A stretch of 64,000 nt of DNA from Zizania palustris (GCA_019279435.1 JAAALK010000289.1:49107164-49171163), one strand, 5' to 3'. Numbered from the stretch's first letter, positions 35,283 through 47,337 are shown. Notes: generated from the sequence alone by a model not told the origin. Numbers and translations are program-made.

Positions 35283-36126
35283 CAGCACCAAGCAAAACAA
35301 GTTGGAAACTCCTGAATATGTGACAGTGTATACCCTCTTTGCCCTTCAGATAAGAATCTGATCAACAGTTAAGATTAGAGTTTGTATACCTGTGATCATG
35401 TTTCGTACAACTGGCGCCCAAACATTGTTGTTATTCATTTTGCATCTGCCCAGATTTGTTACTGTGTATCCAGCATCACATTATCAGCACCTGATGCAGC
35501 GAGCCATGACATTTTGTCGGTCCTAATCTGACATATTGTCACCATCTGCTCGGTCGACCGATGCATCGTCGGAGTACGACCGAGGTGAGGCTGCCTATAA
35601 TAATTAATCAAGAACTCGAGACCCCAAAGAGCAAGAGTGCAAGCAGAAGCAGGCCCTAGCCGTCGTCAAATCCCTAGGGGAATTCGGTGAAGTGTAATAA
35701 AAATGAGAAGCAAAAGGTTTCCTAAATTTTTGACGTTTTAATCGGTTGTTCGTATTATTGATCAGAGACTATAGTTGTGTAGATATTGTCGAGATGAATC
35801 TTTTTTAAACCCATGTTTTGGAAATTCGATGATTCGTAACAAGCTCGGCAATCTGAGATCCATCCAAAAATGCCCCAGCAATCCAAAAATGAGATCCACT
35901 TCGTAGTAGTTAGAGGGGACTCCGCACTAGATGGTGCGGATTGAGATCGTAGAGGGCAGTTAGTATCAGGACTCCGCACTAGATGGTACGGATTGAGATT
36001 GTACAGGGCAGTTGGTATTGAATATGTTAGAAGAGCTGATTCCTTAGCCGTATACGCTTCATCGTATTGACTGTTATCATCTTTGCTATCTTGCCGGTCA
36101 CCTCCACCGCTTTTTATAGCCGTCAC
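35283..36126. other. PPR 3' region and downstream intergenic DNA
   Basis: The first 150-250 bp should be 3' UTR. No clear poly(A) signal could be fixed. The rest holds a 52-bp duplication and no gene. Confidence 0.5.
35917..36020. repeat. 52-bp tandem duplication
   Basis: GGACTCCGCACTAGATGGT starts at 35917 and again at 35969, followed by GGATTGAGAT and AGGGCAGTT in both copies. Three or four substitutions separate them. Confidence 0.85.
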
Positions 36127-36424
36127 CACTACCGGAAAACGATTATTCGCCGAGTGCCAAAATCTTTGCCAAGTGTAATATTTCGGGCACTCGGCAAAAT
36201 AAAAACACTCGACAAACAAATTATTTGCCGAGTGTTTTCTAAAAATACACTTGGCAAAGTTTTGGTACTAACGGACGTCACGGTGTCGTGCCCGTGCGGC
36301 CAAAAATAAATTTTTTTTCGGGTTTGTTTTGCCGAGTGTTTTTCAAAAAACACTCGGCAAACAGTTTTTTTTTTAATTTTGTGTGAAACAATGTTTCAAG
36401 TCTATAAGTTATTTGCAATTTCAT

Positions 36425-37640
36425 TTTAACTTGAATTTTTTTCTACACTCACCACACAACATATATTATCTCTTGTAAAAATTTCATAATTATTTAGGTT
36501 AGTTAGTTATTTTTTATTCATTAAGTATGTTTCTAGGATTTAAATTGAAACGGGTGAAATTTGAACTACAAGTGCCTAAAATAATGAATAAAAAATATAG
36601 AAAAATCATATTCATCGTTGTTAGTATATTTTGATTTCTTATACACTAAATTGAAATAAAGTTTAAAAAAATTAGGTTGTGACACTCTATCGGCAACATA
36701 GAACTTGATAGTTTTTTAACTCTAAAAAAATCAAATGAAGTCCAAAAAATATGAGATTTATCATGGTTTTATGATATGATACATAGATACTATGATAAAA
36801 AATTTAAAATGTTTTGATAAAGTTGTCACATATAGTGTTCAGAAATTGGAGATTTAAAGAGGATGAATTAAAGTTTAGAGAATTAATGAGATAGGTTTGA
36901 AAGAAAATTAATGATTGAATCTTTGTTTTAACTTGATTTTTTTTGCATTAAAAATATGATGTATCTTATCCATTGTAAAAATTTCATATTTTTCTAGATC
37001 AGTTAGCTATTTTTCATTCATTAAGTATGTTTCTAGGATTTAAATTGAAATAGATGAAATTTCAACTACATGTGCCTAAAATAATGAACCAAAAAATATA
37101 TAAAAATCATATTAAATTTTTTTATTATATTTTGAGTTCTTATACACTAAATTTAAATAAATTATAAAATGGTAGGTTGCGACACTCTATCTACAACGTA
37201 GACTTTAATAGTTTTTTAATTCTAAAATATTCAAAACAATTCTTAAAAATATTATACTTGAGATGATGTTATGATATGATATGAAGATGCTATGATAAAA
37301 TTTCAAAAAAAATTTTGATAAAGTTATCACGTATAGTGTATACAAATTGGATATTTTGAGAGAAGTAATTAGAGTTTAGAGAAGAAATGAGATAAATTTG
37401 AAAACAAATTAATGATTAAATTTTTGTTTGATCTTGATTTTTTTAAAATTCAAAATACTACGTATATTATCCCATGTAAAAATTTTATATTAGTTTAGTT
37501 CAGTTTGCTATTTTTAATTCTTTAATTAAATTTCTAGGATTTAAATTAAAACATGTCAAGGTTGAACTAAAATGCATAAAATAATAAACTAAATATCTAA
37601 AAAAATTATATTTATGTTGTTGAGTTTATTTTTAGCCATT
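36425..37640. repeat. About 500-bp tandem repeat, roughly 2.5 copies
   Basis: The anchor TTTCTAGGATTTAAATT occurs at 36530, 37030 and 37531, giving periods of 500 and 501 bp. Surrounding phrases also recur (TTGTAAAAATTTCATA, GACACTCTAT, AGTTTTTTAA). Copies are diverged and the third is partial. Confidence 0.85.
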
Positions 37641-37859
37641 ATCCACTATAGTTTCATATTTTTTGTCAAAGAAAAAGGTTGTAAAACAAATTAAAAAAAA
37701 TATAAAAAAATAAAAAAAATATTTGCAAATTTGGGGCACTCGGCAAAGATCTTGGCTTTGCCGAGTGTAACACTCGGCAAACAAATTTTCATTTCTCGCA
37801 CTCCACTTCCCACAAAATTTCAAAATTGGCGCTAATAATTTTAAAATTTTCACATACAT

Positions 37860-38400
37860 TATTTTAAATACTCCTCACCCTCCACACTCCCTTCTCCTTC
37901 CTCCCTTCTCCCTCTTCCCTCCTCCCTCCTCCCTCCTCTTCCACCACCGTCGTCGTCGCCGCGCCCCGCCCCCGTCCCCGGCGCGGCGCTCCTCCCCCGC
38001 CCCCGGCGCGGCGCCGCCCCCGCCCCATCTGGCCGCCGCCTAGCCTCCACCCCCGGCGCGGCGCCCCACCCCACCGCCGTCGCCGCACCCCGCCCCCGCC
38101 CCCGGCGCGGCGTCATCCCCGCCTTGTCTGGCCGCCGCCCCGCTCCACCCCTGGCGCGGCGCCCCGCCCCGCCCCGCCCCGTACGGCCCCGCCCCCCGTC
38201 CCGTCTGGCCGCCGCCCCGCCTCCACCCCCGGCGTGGCGCCCCGCCCCACCCCGTGTGGCCCTGCCCCTAGCGCGCCCTCCACGCCCCGCCCCGCCCTCG
38301 GCGCGCCCCATCCCGCCCCGTGCACGACGGCCCCCTGCGTGGTGCGCACCGCCCCGCCCCGAGCGCGGCGCGCCGCCCCTCGGCCACACGCCACTCCATG
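37860..38400. repeat. C-rich low-complexity tract in outer CACTA
   Basis: Runs of CCCGCCCC and GGCGCGGCG form irregular ~40-bp repeats. Long open frames on both strands here are a by-product of GC content (Arg/Gly/Pro/Ala only) and are not genes. Confidence 0.85.
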
Positions 38401-38517
38401 CCTACTAGGTGCTCGACGTAATGTGCAGTTGGCACAGAACGTCCTATGCCACCCTTTTTTTATTTTTGGTTTCATTCTTTGCCGAGTGTTTACACTTACA
38501 CTCGGCAAACACTTTCG

Positions 38518-40507
38518 TTACACTACGGGAAACGTATTGTTTGCCGAGTGCCAAAGGCACTCGGCGAAGCCTTGTTTGCGCTCGGCAAACGCTTCGCCGA
38601 GTGTTGCACTCGGCAAACACCTCTCGGCAAACACATCATCGGCAAATAGGGGTTCGCCGAGTGCTTTTTTGGGGGCACTCGGCGAACACTTCACCGAGTG
38701 CCACGCAATACACACGGCAAATGTGGCGAACACTTGACGGAAAAAATGGCCGTGACGGGGGTTTGCCGAGTGTCAAAATGTGGCACTCGGCAAACATAAA
38801 AACATAAAATAAAAAAAAACTGAACGCACGGCCGGCGGGGGTGGCGCGACCGGCGCGGACGGGGCGGGCCGGCGCGCGGCCGAGGGCGGCGCGGGCGGGG
38901 GGTCGCGTCGCGGGTCGGGGCGCGGGCGGGGCATCGCGGGTCGGGGCGCGGGCGGGGCGTCGCGTGGTCGGCGCGGGCGGGGCGTCGCGGGTGGGGCGGC
39001 GCGGCCGGGGCGGCGCGGGCGAGGCGGCTCGGCCGGGGCGACGTGGCCGGGGCGGCGCGGACGGGGCGGCGCGGACGAGGCGGCGTGGCCGGTGCTCCGG
39101 TCGGGGAAGAGGGCGCCGGTAGGAGGGAAGAAGCGAGAGGAGAGAATGGAGGGAGAAGGAAATGAGGGTTGGTTTTAAAAGAAAATTTTTTGAAAATTTT
39201 GAAAAAAAGTGCGCCAATTTTGAAATTTGCCTAAAACTTTGTGCGGGAATGATTTTTTTTGGTTTGCCGAGTGTTGCACTCGGCAAACCCAAAATGTTTG
39301 CCGAGTGCCTCAAATGTAGCACTCGGCAAAGAGTCTTTTTTATTTTTTTATTTTTGTTTAATTTGTTTTATAATCTTTTTCTTGATAGAAATTATAAAGC
39401 TATATTGCATAAAAACTAAAAATAAACTCAACAATATAAATATGTTTTTTAATAATATTTATTTATTATTTCATTCATTTGAAGTTCAAATTTAACCTAT
39501 TTCCATTTAAATTTTAGAGACATAATTAATAATTTAAAAATACCAAACTGAACCTAAAAAATGTGAAAATTTTACATGGGATAATATGTGTTGTGTTTTT
39601 ATTGTAGAAAAAATTTCAAGTATAAAAAATGATTCACCCATAAAACTTCTTTCAAACCTATCCCATTTCTTCTCTAAACTCTAATTCCTCCTCTCGTAAT
39701 CTCCGGTTTCTAAACACTCTACGTGATAATTTTCTCGAAATATTTTTAAATTTTTATCACAGCATTTATGTATCATATAATAACACCATGACAAGTCTCA
39801 TGTTTTTTATACTTTATTTGATTTTTTATAATTAAAAAACTATTAAGCTTCACGTTGTTGAACGAGCGTCACACCCTAAATTGTTCAAAATTTCTTTTAA
39901 TTCAATTTATAAGAACCATAAATAGACTTTAAAACATGAATATGATTTTTCCATAATTTTTGGTTTATTATTTTAGGCACTTGTAGTTCAAATTTCACCT
40001 ATTTCAATTTAAATCCTAGAAATATAATTAATGAATAAAAAATAGCTAAATGACTTAAAAAAATATGAAATTTTTACAAGGGATCATATATGTTGTATTG
40101 TGAGTGCAGAAAAAAATTCAAGTTAAAAAGAAATTGCAAATACCACGTAGAGTTGAAACATGGTTTCACATAAAATAATAAAAAAATTGTTTGCCGAGTG
40201 TTTTTTGAAAAACACTCGGCAAACCAAGTGTCTTTGCCGAGTGTTTTTCAAAAAACACTCGGCAAACCCCCCCCAAAAAAAATTTTTTTGGCCGCACGGG
40301 CACGCCGTCGTAACGTCCGTTAGTATCAAGGCTTTGCCGAGTGTATTTTTAAAAAACACTCGGCAAACATTTAATTTACCGAGTGTTTTTTGTTTGCCGA
40401 GTGTTTTTTAAAAAACACTCGGCAAACACATCTTTGCCGAGTGCCCGAGATATTGCACTCGGCAAACTCTAGGGCACTCGGCAAACTCGTTGTTTCCGGT
40501 AGTGTTA
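38518..40507. mobile_element. Inner CACTA element nested in the outer one
   Basis: Termini are CACTACGGGAAACG at 38521 and, on the complement, CACTACCGGAAACAACG ending at 40504. The 3-bp duplication is TTA (38518-38520, 40505-40507). At 1984 bp it has the same layout as the outer element but inverted: a G-rich tract at 38830-39120 and AT-rich DNA at 39400-40150. Motif-rich ends resemble the outer left end (GGCCGCACGGGCACG versus CGTGCCCGTGCGGCC). No transposase. Confidence 0.88.
38830..39120. repeat. G-rich low-complexity tract in inner CACTA
   Basis: Imperfect 12-15 bp repeats of GGGGCGGCGCGG occur with many GGG/GGGG runs on the plus strand. It corresponds, inverted, to the C-rich tract of the outer element. 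Confidence 0.85.
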
Positions 40508-40702
40508 GCGCCGTTTTTCTTTTTTTCACCGAGTGTGATATTTGGCACTCGGCAAAAAAAGTTTGCCGAGTGCCTGATAAAAAGCACTCGGCAAACAAGT
40601 ATTTGTCGATGTAATATTTACTGTGTGCTATTCGCCGAGTGTTTTTATACCTTTGCCTAGTGTTCTTGGCACTCGGTGAACTGCAGTTCTCCCGTAGTGC
40701 AC

Positions 40703-40999
40703 ACTGCTTTTCCACTGATTACCTATTAATTCATGCGGTAAATTTATTTATTCGTACACCGCATGTTGGGCGAAATGTCTATGAAATATTAGCAAGCCAA
40801 TTTTTGACTAGTAGAACTAATTACTTCAGTCGCAAAGTGACATGTCGTCTAAAAGATGTCTTTTCTTTTAGATCAAAGTCTGATTAGTACACGGTAGATT
40901 AAGTAACAATGTATATACGATGTTATAGAATACATGAATAGTTTTTTACTAATTGTATTTTAGTTATACGGTACTAAATATGTGTTTATATATGTGGTA
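40703..40999. other. Short intergenic spacer
   Basis: AT-rich; nothing recognised between the CACTA and copia elements. Confidence 0.5.
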
Positions 41000-41004
41000 T
41001 ATAT

Positions 41005-41438
41005 TGTTAGGATAAGATCTCGGGGAGAGAGATTCGGATCCCTCTCCCCACATGCGCACTTAGTCCCATTCCCTCAACAAACCCCCCTATTCTCATTGCG
41101 CCCTGATCGGGGGCGCCCCAACCGAACCATGGTTGAGGGGCCCCTGCCGCTAGCGCTATATTAAGGGGGAAGGGCTCAGGCGTCATGGTACTGATACCTT
41201 GCACGCCCAAACACCTTCCCCACATCCCTACTGACCCGATCTAACACTTGCGCTAAGCGGCGGGAAGCCTCCCTCGCCGCACCGACGCCATGGCATCGTC
41301 CTCATCAACTCCGGCCCCCTCCGGTGAAGGTACACAATCCCTAACCCTCTCTGTTTTACCTATTAAAAACCTATGCCATGTTTACACCCAATTAAACCCT
41401 GCTAGACCTAGGCTAGAGATCTAACCTAGGCTTTAACA
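41005..41438 (+). repeat. Copia 5' LTR
   Basis: It starts TGTTAGGATAAG and ends GGCTTTAACA. GCTATATTAAGG near 41154 is a possible TATA region. Confidence 0.95.
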
Positions 41439-41439
41439 A

Positions 41440-41451
41440 TGGTATCAGAGC
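41440..41451 (+). promoter_or_regulatory. Primer-binding site, initiator tRNA-Met
   Basis: TGGTATCAGAGC begins two bases after the LTR, the standard copia PBS. Confidence 0.93.
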
Positions 41452-41738
41452 CTTCTAGTGTTAGGCTAGTTAGGGTTTAGGCGTCGGACCCCTTGATCCG
41501 ACACCATTGATGCGTTTTCTAAGTACTATAAGCCCCTGTATGTACCGCCTAAGAACCCTAAGATGAACCCCTTGCGCTTTCGGTTTCACCGTGAAACCCT
41601 AGACAAAAGCACCTAAGAAACCCCCCCTGTTGGCTTCGGCCGAACCCTAAGAAAGCCAAAGAAATCCCCATGAAACCCCTAAAACCCCCTCGGGTTAAGA
41701 ACTCAGAACACTAAGAACACAAAAAAGGGGAATAAGAG

Positions 41739-41770
41739 TTAGGGTTAGGGTTTCGAAACCCTAACCCTAG
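41739..41770. repeat. Telomere-like palindrome in the copia leader
   Basis: Two AGGGTT-type units run into TTTCGAAA and then their complement (AACCCTAACCC), giving a 32-bp near-perfect palindrome of plant telomere motif TTTAGGG. It is flanked by GC-rich leader sequence. Confidence 0.85.
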
Positions 41771-42991
41771 TTTCGGCCCGGGGGGGGAGGGGGGCTCACC
41801 GTGGTTCCCCGCTCAGCCGCACCGCCGCACGCCGGTGAGTGCCGCCGGCCGAGTCGCCACCGCCGCGGACCGGCTCGACGGAGTGCCGCTCACCCTCGGG
41901 TGAGTGCGCACTCCGGCGAGCGGGCCCGCACCGGCGCACTCCGCCGCTCAGTGTCCTCCCCGCAGCCATGCGCTCGCACCGCCGACCGCCGCCGGGCCGC
42001 CGCCGCGCGCCGCTCCGCCGCGCCACGCGGCGCCGCTCGCTGCCGCCTCGCTCTCGCGCTAGGGACCGGGGAGGGGAGAATGAGGATTAGGGTTTCCCGG
42101 GGGAGGCGGATGCCCTTTTATTCGGCCGAAGGTGGCGGTTGGCCGTCGGATTAAATCCGACGGCCATGATTAAGCGGACCAAAAGCGGCCCAGGCGGGAT
42201 TAAAGAATTCCGGCCCAGGCCCACGTTTGGCCGCGCGCGCGGGGGAAGAAAGCAGGCCCAGGCCCAGGTTGGCTTCGGCCTGCTGTTTCGCGGTTTGAGG
42301 CCGGCAGTTTTTCGCATTTCCGGCCGGGCCGATTCACTGTGTGGGCTGCATTTCACCTTTTCCTTTTCCAGAATTAAGAAATTAGTTTCTGTTTTAATTA
42401 TTTTCTGGAAAATGAGAAAATTGCCCAAAAATCAGATAAAATTAAGTTTGATGCAGGAATAATTTTGTAAAATTCTTCACATTCAGTAGAATTATTCTGA
42501 ATTTTATGAGAATTTTTAGAGCAATTCTTGGATATTTTCTAATTTTTATAAGACCAACGTCTTATTTAAATTAGAAAAATAAATTCTTTATAAGTTATTG
42601 AAAAATTCAGAAAAATTTTCTACTGTTTTCTTTAAGCTGATTAGACATGTGCTATATATATATTTAAGTCTTCCGCTGTGCTATCACATGTTTTATCAAA
42701 ATCCTATGTTCATCCACGATATTAAGTTTTATTTATTTATTTTTGTCAATTGAATTTGAACCAACGGGATAATTTTATTGACAAAATTAAAGTTTATTTT
42801 AGTCATTTTGCATAGTAATTTTATCTCCTGACCAACGTTGGTGATAAAATCACTGTGTTTTGAGATGAATTGATTCTATTTCTGCCCAACGGTGATGTAG
42901 AATTAATTCCTATTTATTTATTGAGTTTTCACATGCTGATTTGACCAACGTTAAATTAACATGTATCATTTATGCCTATAATTAATACCTT

Positions 42992-43776
42992 TTGACTATC
43001 ATTTTATCAGGAAACTTACTTGCTCAAATGAATAATATTGAGAAACTTAGAGGGGACAATTATGGATCTTGGCGAGAGGGTCTGTTGATTGCTCTTGCCA
43101 TCTTAGATGTGGATTATTCCTTGCAAGAAGGATGTCCAGTTCAGCCTACTGAGCCAGTGATGCGCACTGATGAGGCAGCTGACGCATTTGCTGCGCGTCA
43201 GCTGGATTTTGCCCCCATAAGAATGAAATACGACATTGCGTACGAAAAATGGAAGCACTCAAACAGAAAGTGCTTGATGATTATTAAGAATTCTCTTTTA
43301 GAGCCAATCAGGAGCTCTACCCTGATTGTGAGACAGCAACTCGGTATCTGAAGAAGATCGATGCTCAGTTTGCTGGATCATCAAAGGCTGCTTGCGCCTC
43401 CACAATTAAGAGGTTTATTAATGAGAAATACTGCGGTGGAGGCGTAAGAGACCACATCTTAAGAATGAGTAACTGGGCTGCTAGCCTAAAGACTATGGAG
43501 TGCGCAATGACAGAAACTTTTATAGTTCATGTCATCATGAGCTCACTTAGTAAGGATTTTGAGCATTTTGTTATCAACTACAATTCTCTGCCAGAAGTGT
43601 GGACATTTGAAAAGTTAGAGGTGGTGATTCAGTTCACCAAATTCAAGATAAGGGGAAAAAGACATTTACGCCTAAGAAAAATACTAAGACCTTTAAGAAG
43701 AAAGGAAAGGCGCCTAAGGACAATGATGTCCCTCAAGGCGTCTGCAGGCATTGTAAGAAGGAGGGACACCACATGA
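42992..43776 (+). pseudogene. Copia gag, frameshifted
   Basis: Gag likely starts at the ATG at 43028 (MNNIEKLRGDNYGSWREGLL). The first frame ends at 43351. A second frame (43330-43640) carries EKYCGGGVRDHILRMSNWAA and SLSKDFEHFVINYNSLPEVW, typical UBN2 capsid sequence. The zinc knuckle CRHCKKEGHHMKDC is in a third frame near 43740-43785. Two frameshifts are therefore needed to read gag through. Confidence 0.85.
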
Positions 43777-45056
43777 AGGATTGTGTGGATTTCCTCAAGT
43801 GGATGCACAAACACGGTAACGATGAAATTACTTGTATAGATGAATCTTTGTATTTAGATTATTCTACCAACACTTGGTGGATTGACTCAGGTGCAACTGT
43901 TCATGTTGCCAACTCTTTACAGGGATTCGCTACGACGAGAATTTTGGAAAGAAACGAAAGAACAATTAGAGTTGCAAATGGCATCGAAGCAGAAGTTGAA
44001 GCCATTGGAAATCTCCCTTTAGAATTTAAGAATGGCTTTGTAATTCTTTTGCGCGATGTTCTCTATGTTCCTTCGATGCGGAGAAACTTAATTTCTGTTT
44101 CTTGCTTAGTTAATAATGGGTACGATTGTCATTTTGGCGACAGACAATGTTCTATTATTTATGATAATAAAGTTGTGGGTCTTGCCTTCGACCATGACAA
44201 ACTTTATCTTTTGTCCTTAAGTGATTCAGTAAATACTATTAGTGAGACAGTCTCGTCTAGCAAAACAAATAAGCGTAAGAGAATAAGCGACGTTTCTTCG
44301 AAATTATGGCATTGTCGCCTAGGCCATATTTCGAGGGGGAGGATTGAACGTCTGGTTAAGGAGTCAATTCTACCGCCTTTAGAATTCGCAGACTTAGATC
44401 AATGCATAGATTGCATTAAAGGCAAATACGTTAAACAAATTAAGAAAGGCGCGAAGCGAAGCACAGGAGTTTTAGAAATTATTCATACGGACATTTGTGG
44501 TCCATTTCCTGTGACATCTGTAGATGGTTATGATTCATTCATAACATTTACAGATGATTATTCGCGCTATGGTTATATTTATCCAATTAAAGAACAATCA
44601 GAAGCCTTGGATAAATTTAAGATATTTAAGGCTGAAGTAGAAAATCAGCATGATCTAAAGATTAAGATAGTAAGATCTGACCGTGGAGGGGAGTACTACG
44701 GTCGTCATACCCCGTATGGCCAAGTTCCTAGACCTTTTGCAAGGTTTCTACAGGAAAATGGTATAGTCGCCCAGTATTCTACACCGGGCGAACCACAGCA
44801 AAATGGAGTGGCAGAAAGGCGCAATCACACCTTAATGGACATGGTAAGAAGTATGTTGAGTTATTCCACTCTACCGGTTGGTTTATGGATGGAGGCATTA
44901 AAAACCACCATTCATATTCTTAATCGGGTTCCGAGTAAGTCGGTGCCCAAGACACCGTATGAATTATGGACTGGACGAGAACCCTCTCTAAATTATTTTA
45001 GAGTATGGGGATGTCCAGCTGAAGCTAAAGTATTTAACCCAATATTGGTAAGTTAG
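43773..45056 (+). pseudogene. Copia protease and integrase
   Basis: The frame contains the protease motif WWIDSGATVHVANSL and GAG-pre-integrase (LWHCRLGHISRGRIERL, CIDCIKGKY). The integrase core follows: IIHTDICGPFPV, ITFTDDYSRYGYIY, IVRSDRGGEYYG, STPGEPQQNGVAERRNHTL. The catalytic D-D-E triad is present. It ends by frameshift near 45050 after FRVWGCPAEAKVFNP. Confidence 0.92.
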
Positions 45057-45067
45057 ATCCTAAGACA

Positions 45068-47167
45068 GTGAGTTGTCATTTTATTGGCTACCCAGATAAG
45101 TCTAAGGGTTTCCGTTTCTATTGTCCTGGTAGACATACCAAGTTTGTAGAAACGAGACACGCAGTCTTTTTAGAAGACGCTATGATCAGGGGGAGCACGG
45201 TATTAAGAGAAATTAGCCTTGAAGAGAAGCGGGTCTGTGCACCTACTCCTATGATTCAAGAGCCAATTCTCCATATACCTGTGATAGCACCTATTAGTTC
45301 AGCTCCTGAAGTTGGACATTCATTAGCAACACCTGTTGTTCATGAGGAACCTGTTATTCAGGAGCCTGTAGTTCCAGTTGTTGCTAATGAAGAACAAGAA
45401 GAACAACCCCCTGTGTTAGAAAATAATGTGCCAGTTGAGGAGGACATCATAGAAAATGATGTACCAATTCAAGAAGACATTAGAAATGATGATATCCCAG
45501 TTCAAGAGAACGTTAGGAGATCACAAAGAGTAAGAAGATCAGCTATTCCTGATGACTATGAGGTTTATATGAGTGAAGAAATTCAAATGGAGGGCGATCC
45601 CGCCTCTTTTGAAGAAGCTATGAGAGGCCCTCACTCTTCTAAGTGGCTTGAGGCCATGGAGGATGAGATGAGGTCTATGAGTACCAACAATGTCTAGAAA
45701 TTAGAAGAAATTCCTAAAGGAGCCAAAACAGTAGGCTGCAAATGGGTCTACAAGGTCAAACGTGACTCCCAAGGGAATATTGAAAGATTTAAGGCCAGAC
45801 TTGTTGCTAAAGGCTTCACTCAAAGAGAAGGAATAGATTATAATGAGACATTTTCTCCTGTCTCTTCTAAGGATTCATTTAGAATCATTATGGCTTTAGT
45901 GGCACATTATGACTTAGAGTTACATCAGATGGATGTAAAGACAACATTTCTCAACGGGGATCTAAATGAGAATGTCTATATGGCACAACCCAAGGGTTTT
46001 GTCATAAAAGGGAAAGAAAATTTGGGATGCCATTTAACTAAGTCCATTTATGGTCTTAAACAGGCCTCTAGGCAGTGGTATCTCAAATTTGATGAGACAA
46101 TTAGAAAGTTTGGGTTTAAAGAGAATGAAGAGGACAATTGCATTTATGCTAAGTTAAAGAATGGGAAATTTATTTTCCTAGTCTTGTATGTGGATGACAT
46201 CCTACTAGCAAGTAGCGATGTTAATCTACTATTAGAGACTAAGAAGTTTTTGTCGTCTCATTTTGATATGAAGGATCTTGGAGAAGCTTCATATGTATTA
46301 GGAATTGAGATTCTTCGAGATAGAACTAAGGGGGTATTAGGTTTATCACAGAAGGCATACTTAGAGAAAATACTGAGAAAATATAGTATGCACTATTGTA
46401 AGCCTTCGCCTGCTCCGATAGTCAAGGGTGATAAGTTTGGGAACTTTCAGTGTCCCAGGAACCAATATGAGATCGATCAAATGAAGTCGGTTCCATATGC
46501 TTCTGCTGTCGGAAGCCTAATGTATGCTCAAGTATGTACTCGCCCTGACTTAGCTTTTGCCACCGGGATGCTTGGCAGATATCAGAAAAATCCAGGCATA
46601 GATCACTGGAAAGGAGTTAAGAAAGCTTTGCGATATGTGCAAGGCACAAAAGGCCTCATGCTAACATATGAGAGAACAAATAACCTTGAAATAGTAGGTT
46701 ATTCAGACTCAGACTTTGCGGGGTGTGTGGATACTGAGAAGTCCACATCAGGTTATATATTCACACTCGCAAAAGGAGCTGTGTCGTGGAAAAGCTCCAA
46801 ACAAACTGTGACGACATCTTCCACGATGTATGCCGAGTTTGTAGCATGTTATGAGGCCACCGGACATGCACTATGGTTTAAAAAGTTTATTCCCGGTTTA
46901 AGAGTGGTCGACAGTATTGAAAAGCCACTTAAGCTATACTGCGACAATGAGCCAGCAGTATTGTACTCCCATAACAACAAGAAGAGTGGTGCTGCCAAAC
47001 ACATCAATATTAAGTACTATGTTGTTAAGGAGAAAATCCAAGATCACACTATAAGTCTAGAGCATATAAGTACCAAGCGTATGCTTGCGGATCCGCTCAC
47101 AAAAGGCTTACCACCCAATATGTTCAGAGAACACTTAACCGGTATGGGTTTAAAGGAAAGCCTATGA
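45068..47167 (+). pseudogene. Copia reverse transcriptase and RNase H
   Basis: The frame resumes with the integrase tail (HFIGYPDKSKGFRFYCPG) and an acidic linker ending RRSQRVRRS. An in-frame TAG at 45695-45697 falls where family members have Trp (a TGG to TAG change would explain it). RT follows: GCKWVYKVKRDSQGNIERF, KARLVAKGFTQREGIDYNET, MDVKTTFLNGDLNE, and the catalytic box LYVDDILLASSD near 46185. RNase H has YSDSDFAGCVDTEKSTSGY and KSSKQTVTTSST. It stops at 47165-47167. Apart from the TAG, the frame is intact for 2.1 kb. Confidence 0.93.
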
Positions 47168-47337
47168 TCATTGGATTTATAAGGGCCCAAAATAAGTTTA
47201 GAAACTATTTCAAAGTGGTGAAATGTGTTGTAGCTGTTGAGTCACGTAGTACGTAACTGACTATTGTGATGCATCATGCTCTATGCATTGATCTATAATG
47301 AGATAGAGGTAACGTTAAGTAAGTTAAGAACTAAGTC

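Larger units (their letters stand above)
36124..40702. mobile_element. Outer CACTA element (TTTGCCGAGTG type)
   Basis: Termini are CACTACCGGAAAAC at 36127 and, on the complement, CACTACGGGAGAAC ending at 40699. They are flanked by the 3-bp duplication CAC (36124-36126, 40700-40702). Subterminal TTTGCCGAGTG/CACTCGGCAAA motifs alternate in both orientations. The interior has ~500-bp tandem repeats and a C-rich tract (37870-38400). No transposase was found. The inner CACTA at 38521-40504 splits it; without that insert and its duplication it would be about 2.6 kb. Confidence 0.85.

Noticed and set aside
37859..38508. Overlapping 130-176 codon frames rich in Arg/Gly/Pro/Ala on both strands
   Set aside because: They follow from the GC-rich repeats of the CACTA tract; no domain, no codon bias, and opposite-strand frames are equally open.
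38841..39122. 93-codon Gly/Arg/Ala frame
   Set aside because: Low-complexity translation of the G-rich tract in the inner CACTA.
36127..40504. A single foldback CACTA bounded by CACTACCGG and CCGGTAGTG
   Set aside because: The flanking triplets (CAC and TTA) do not match, whereas the alternative nested pairing gives matching triplets for both elements.
36127..40699. CRISPR-like array suggested by the many short repeats
   Set aside because: TTTGCCGAGTG motifs occur in both orientations at irregular spacing and belong to CACTA subterminal arrays in a plant nuclear genome.
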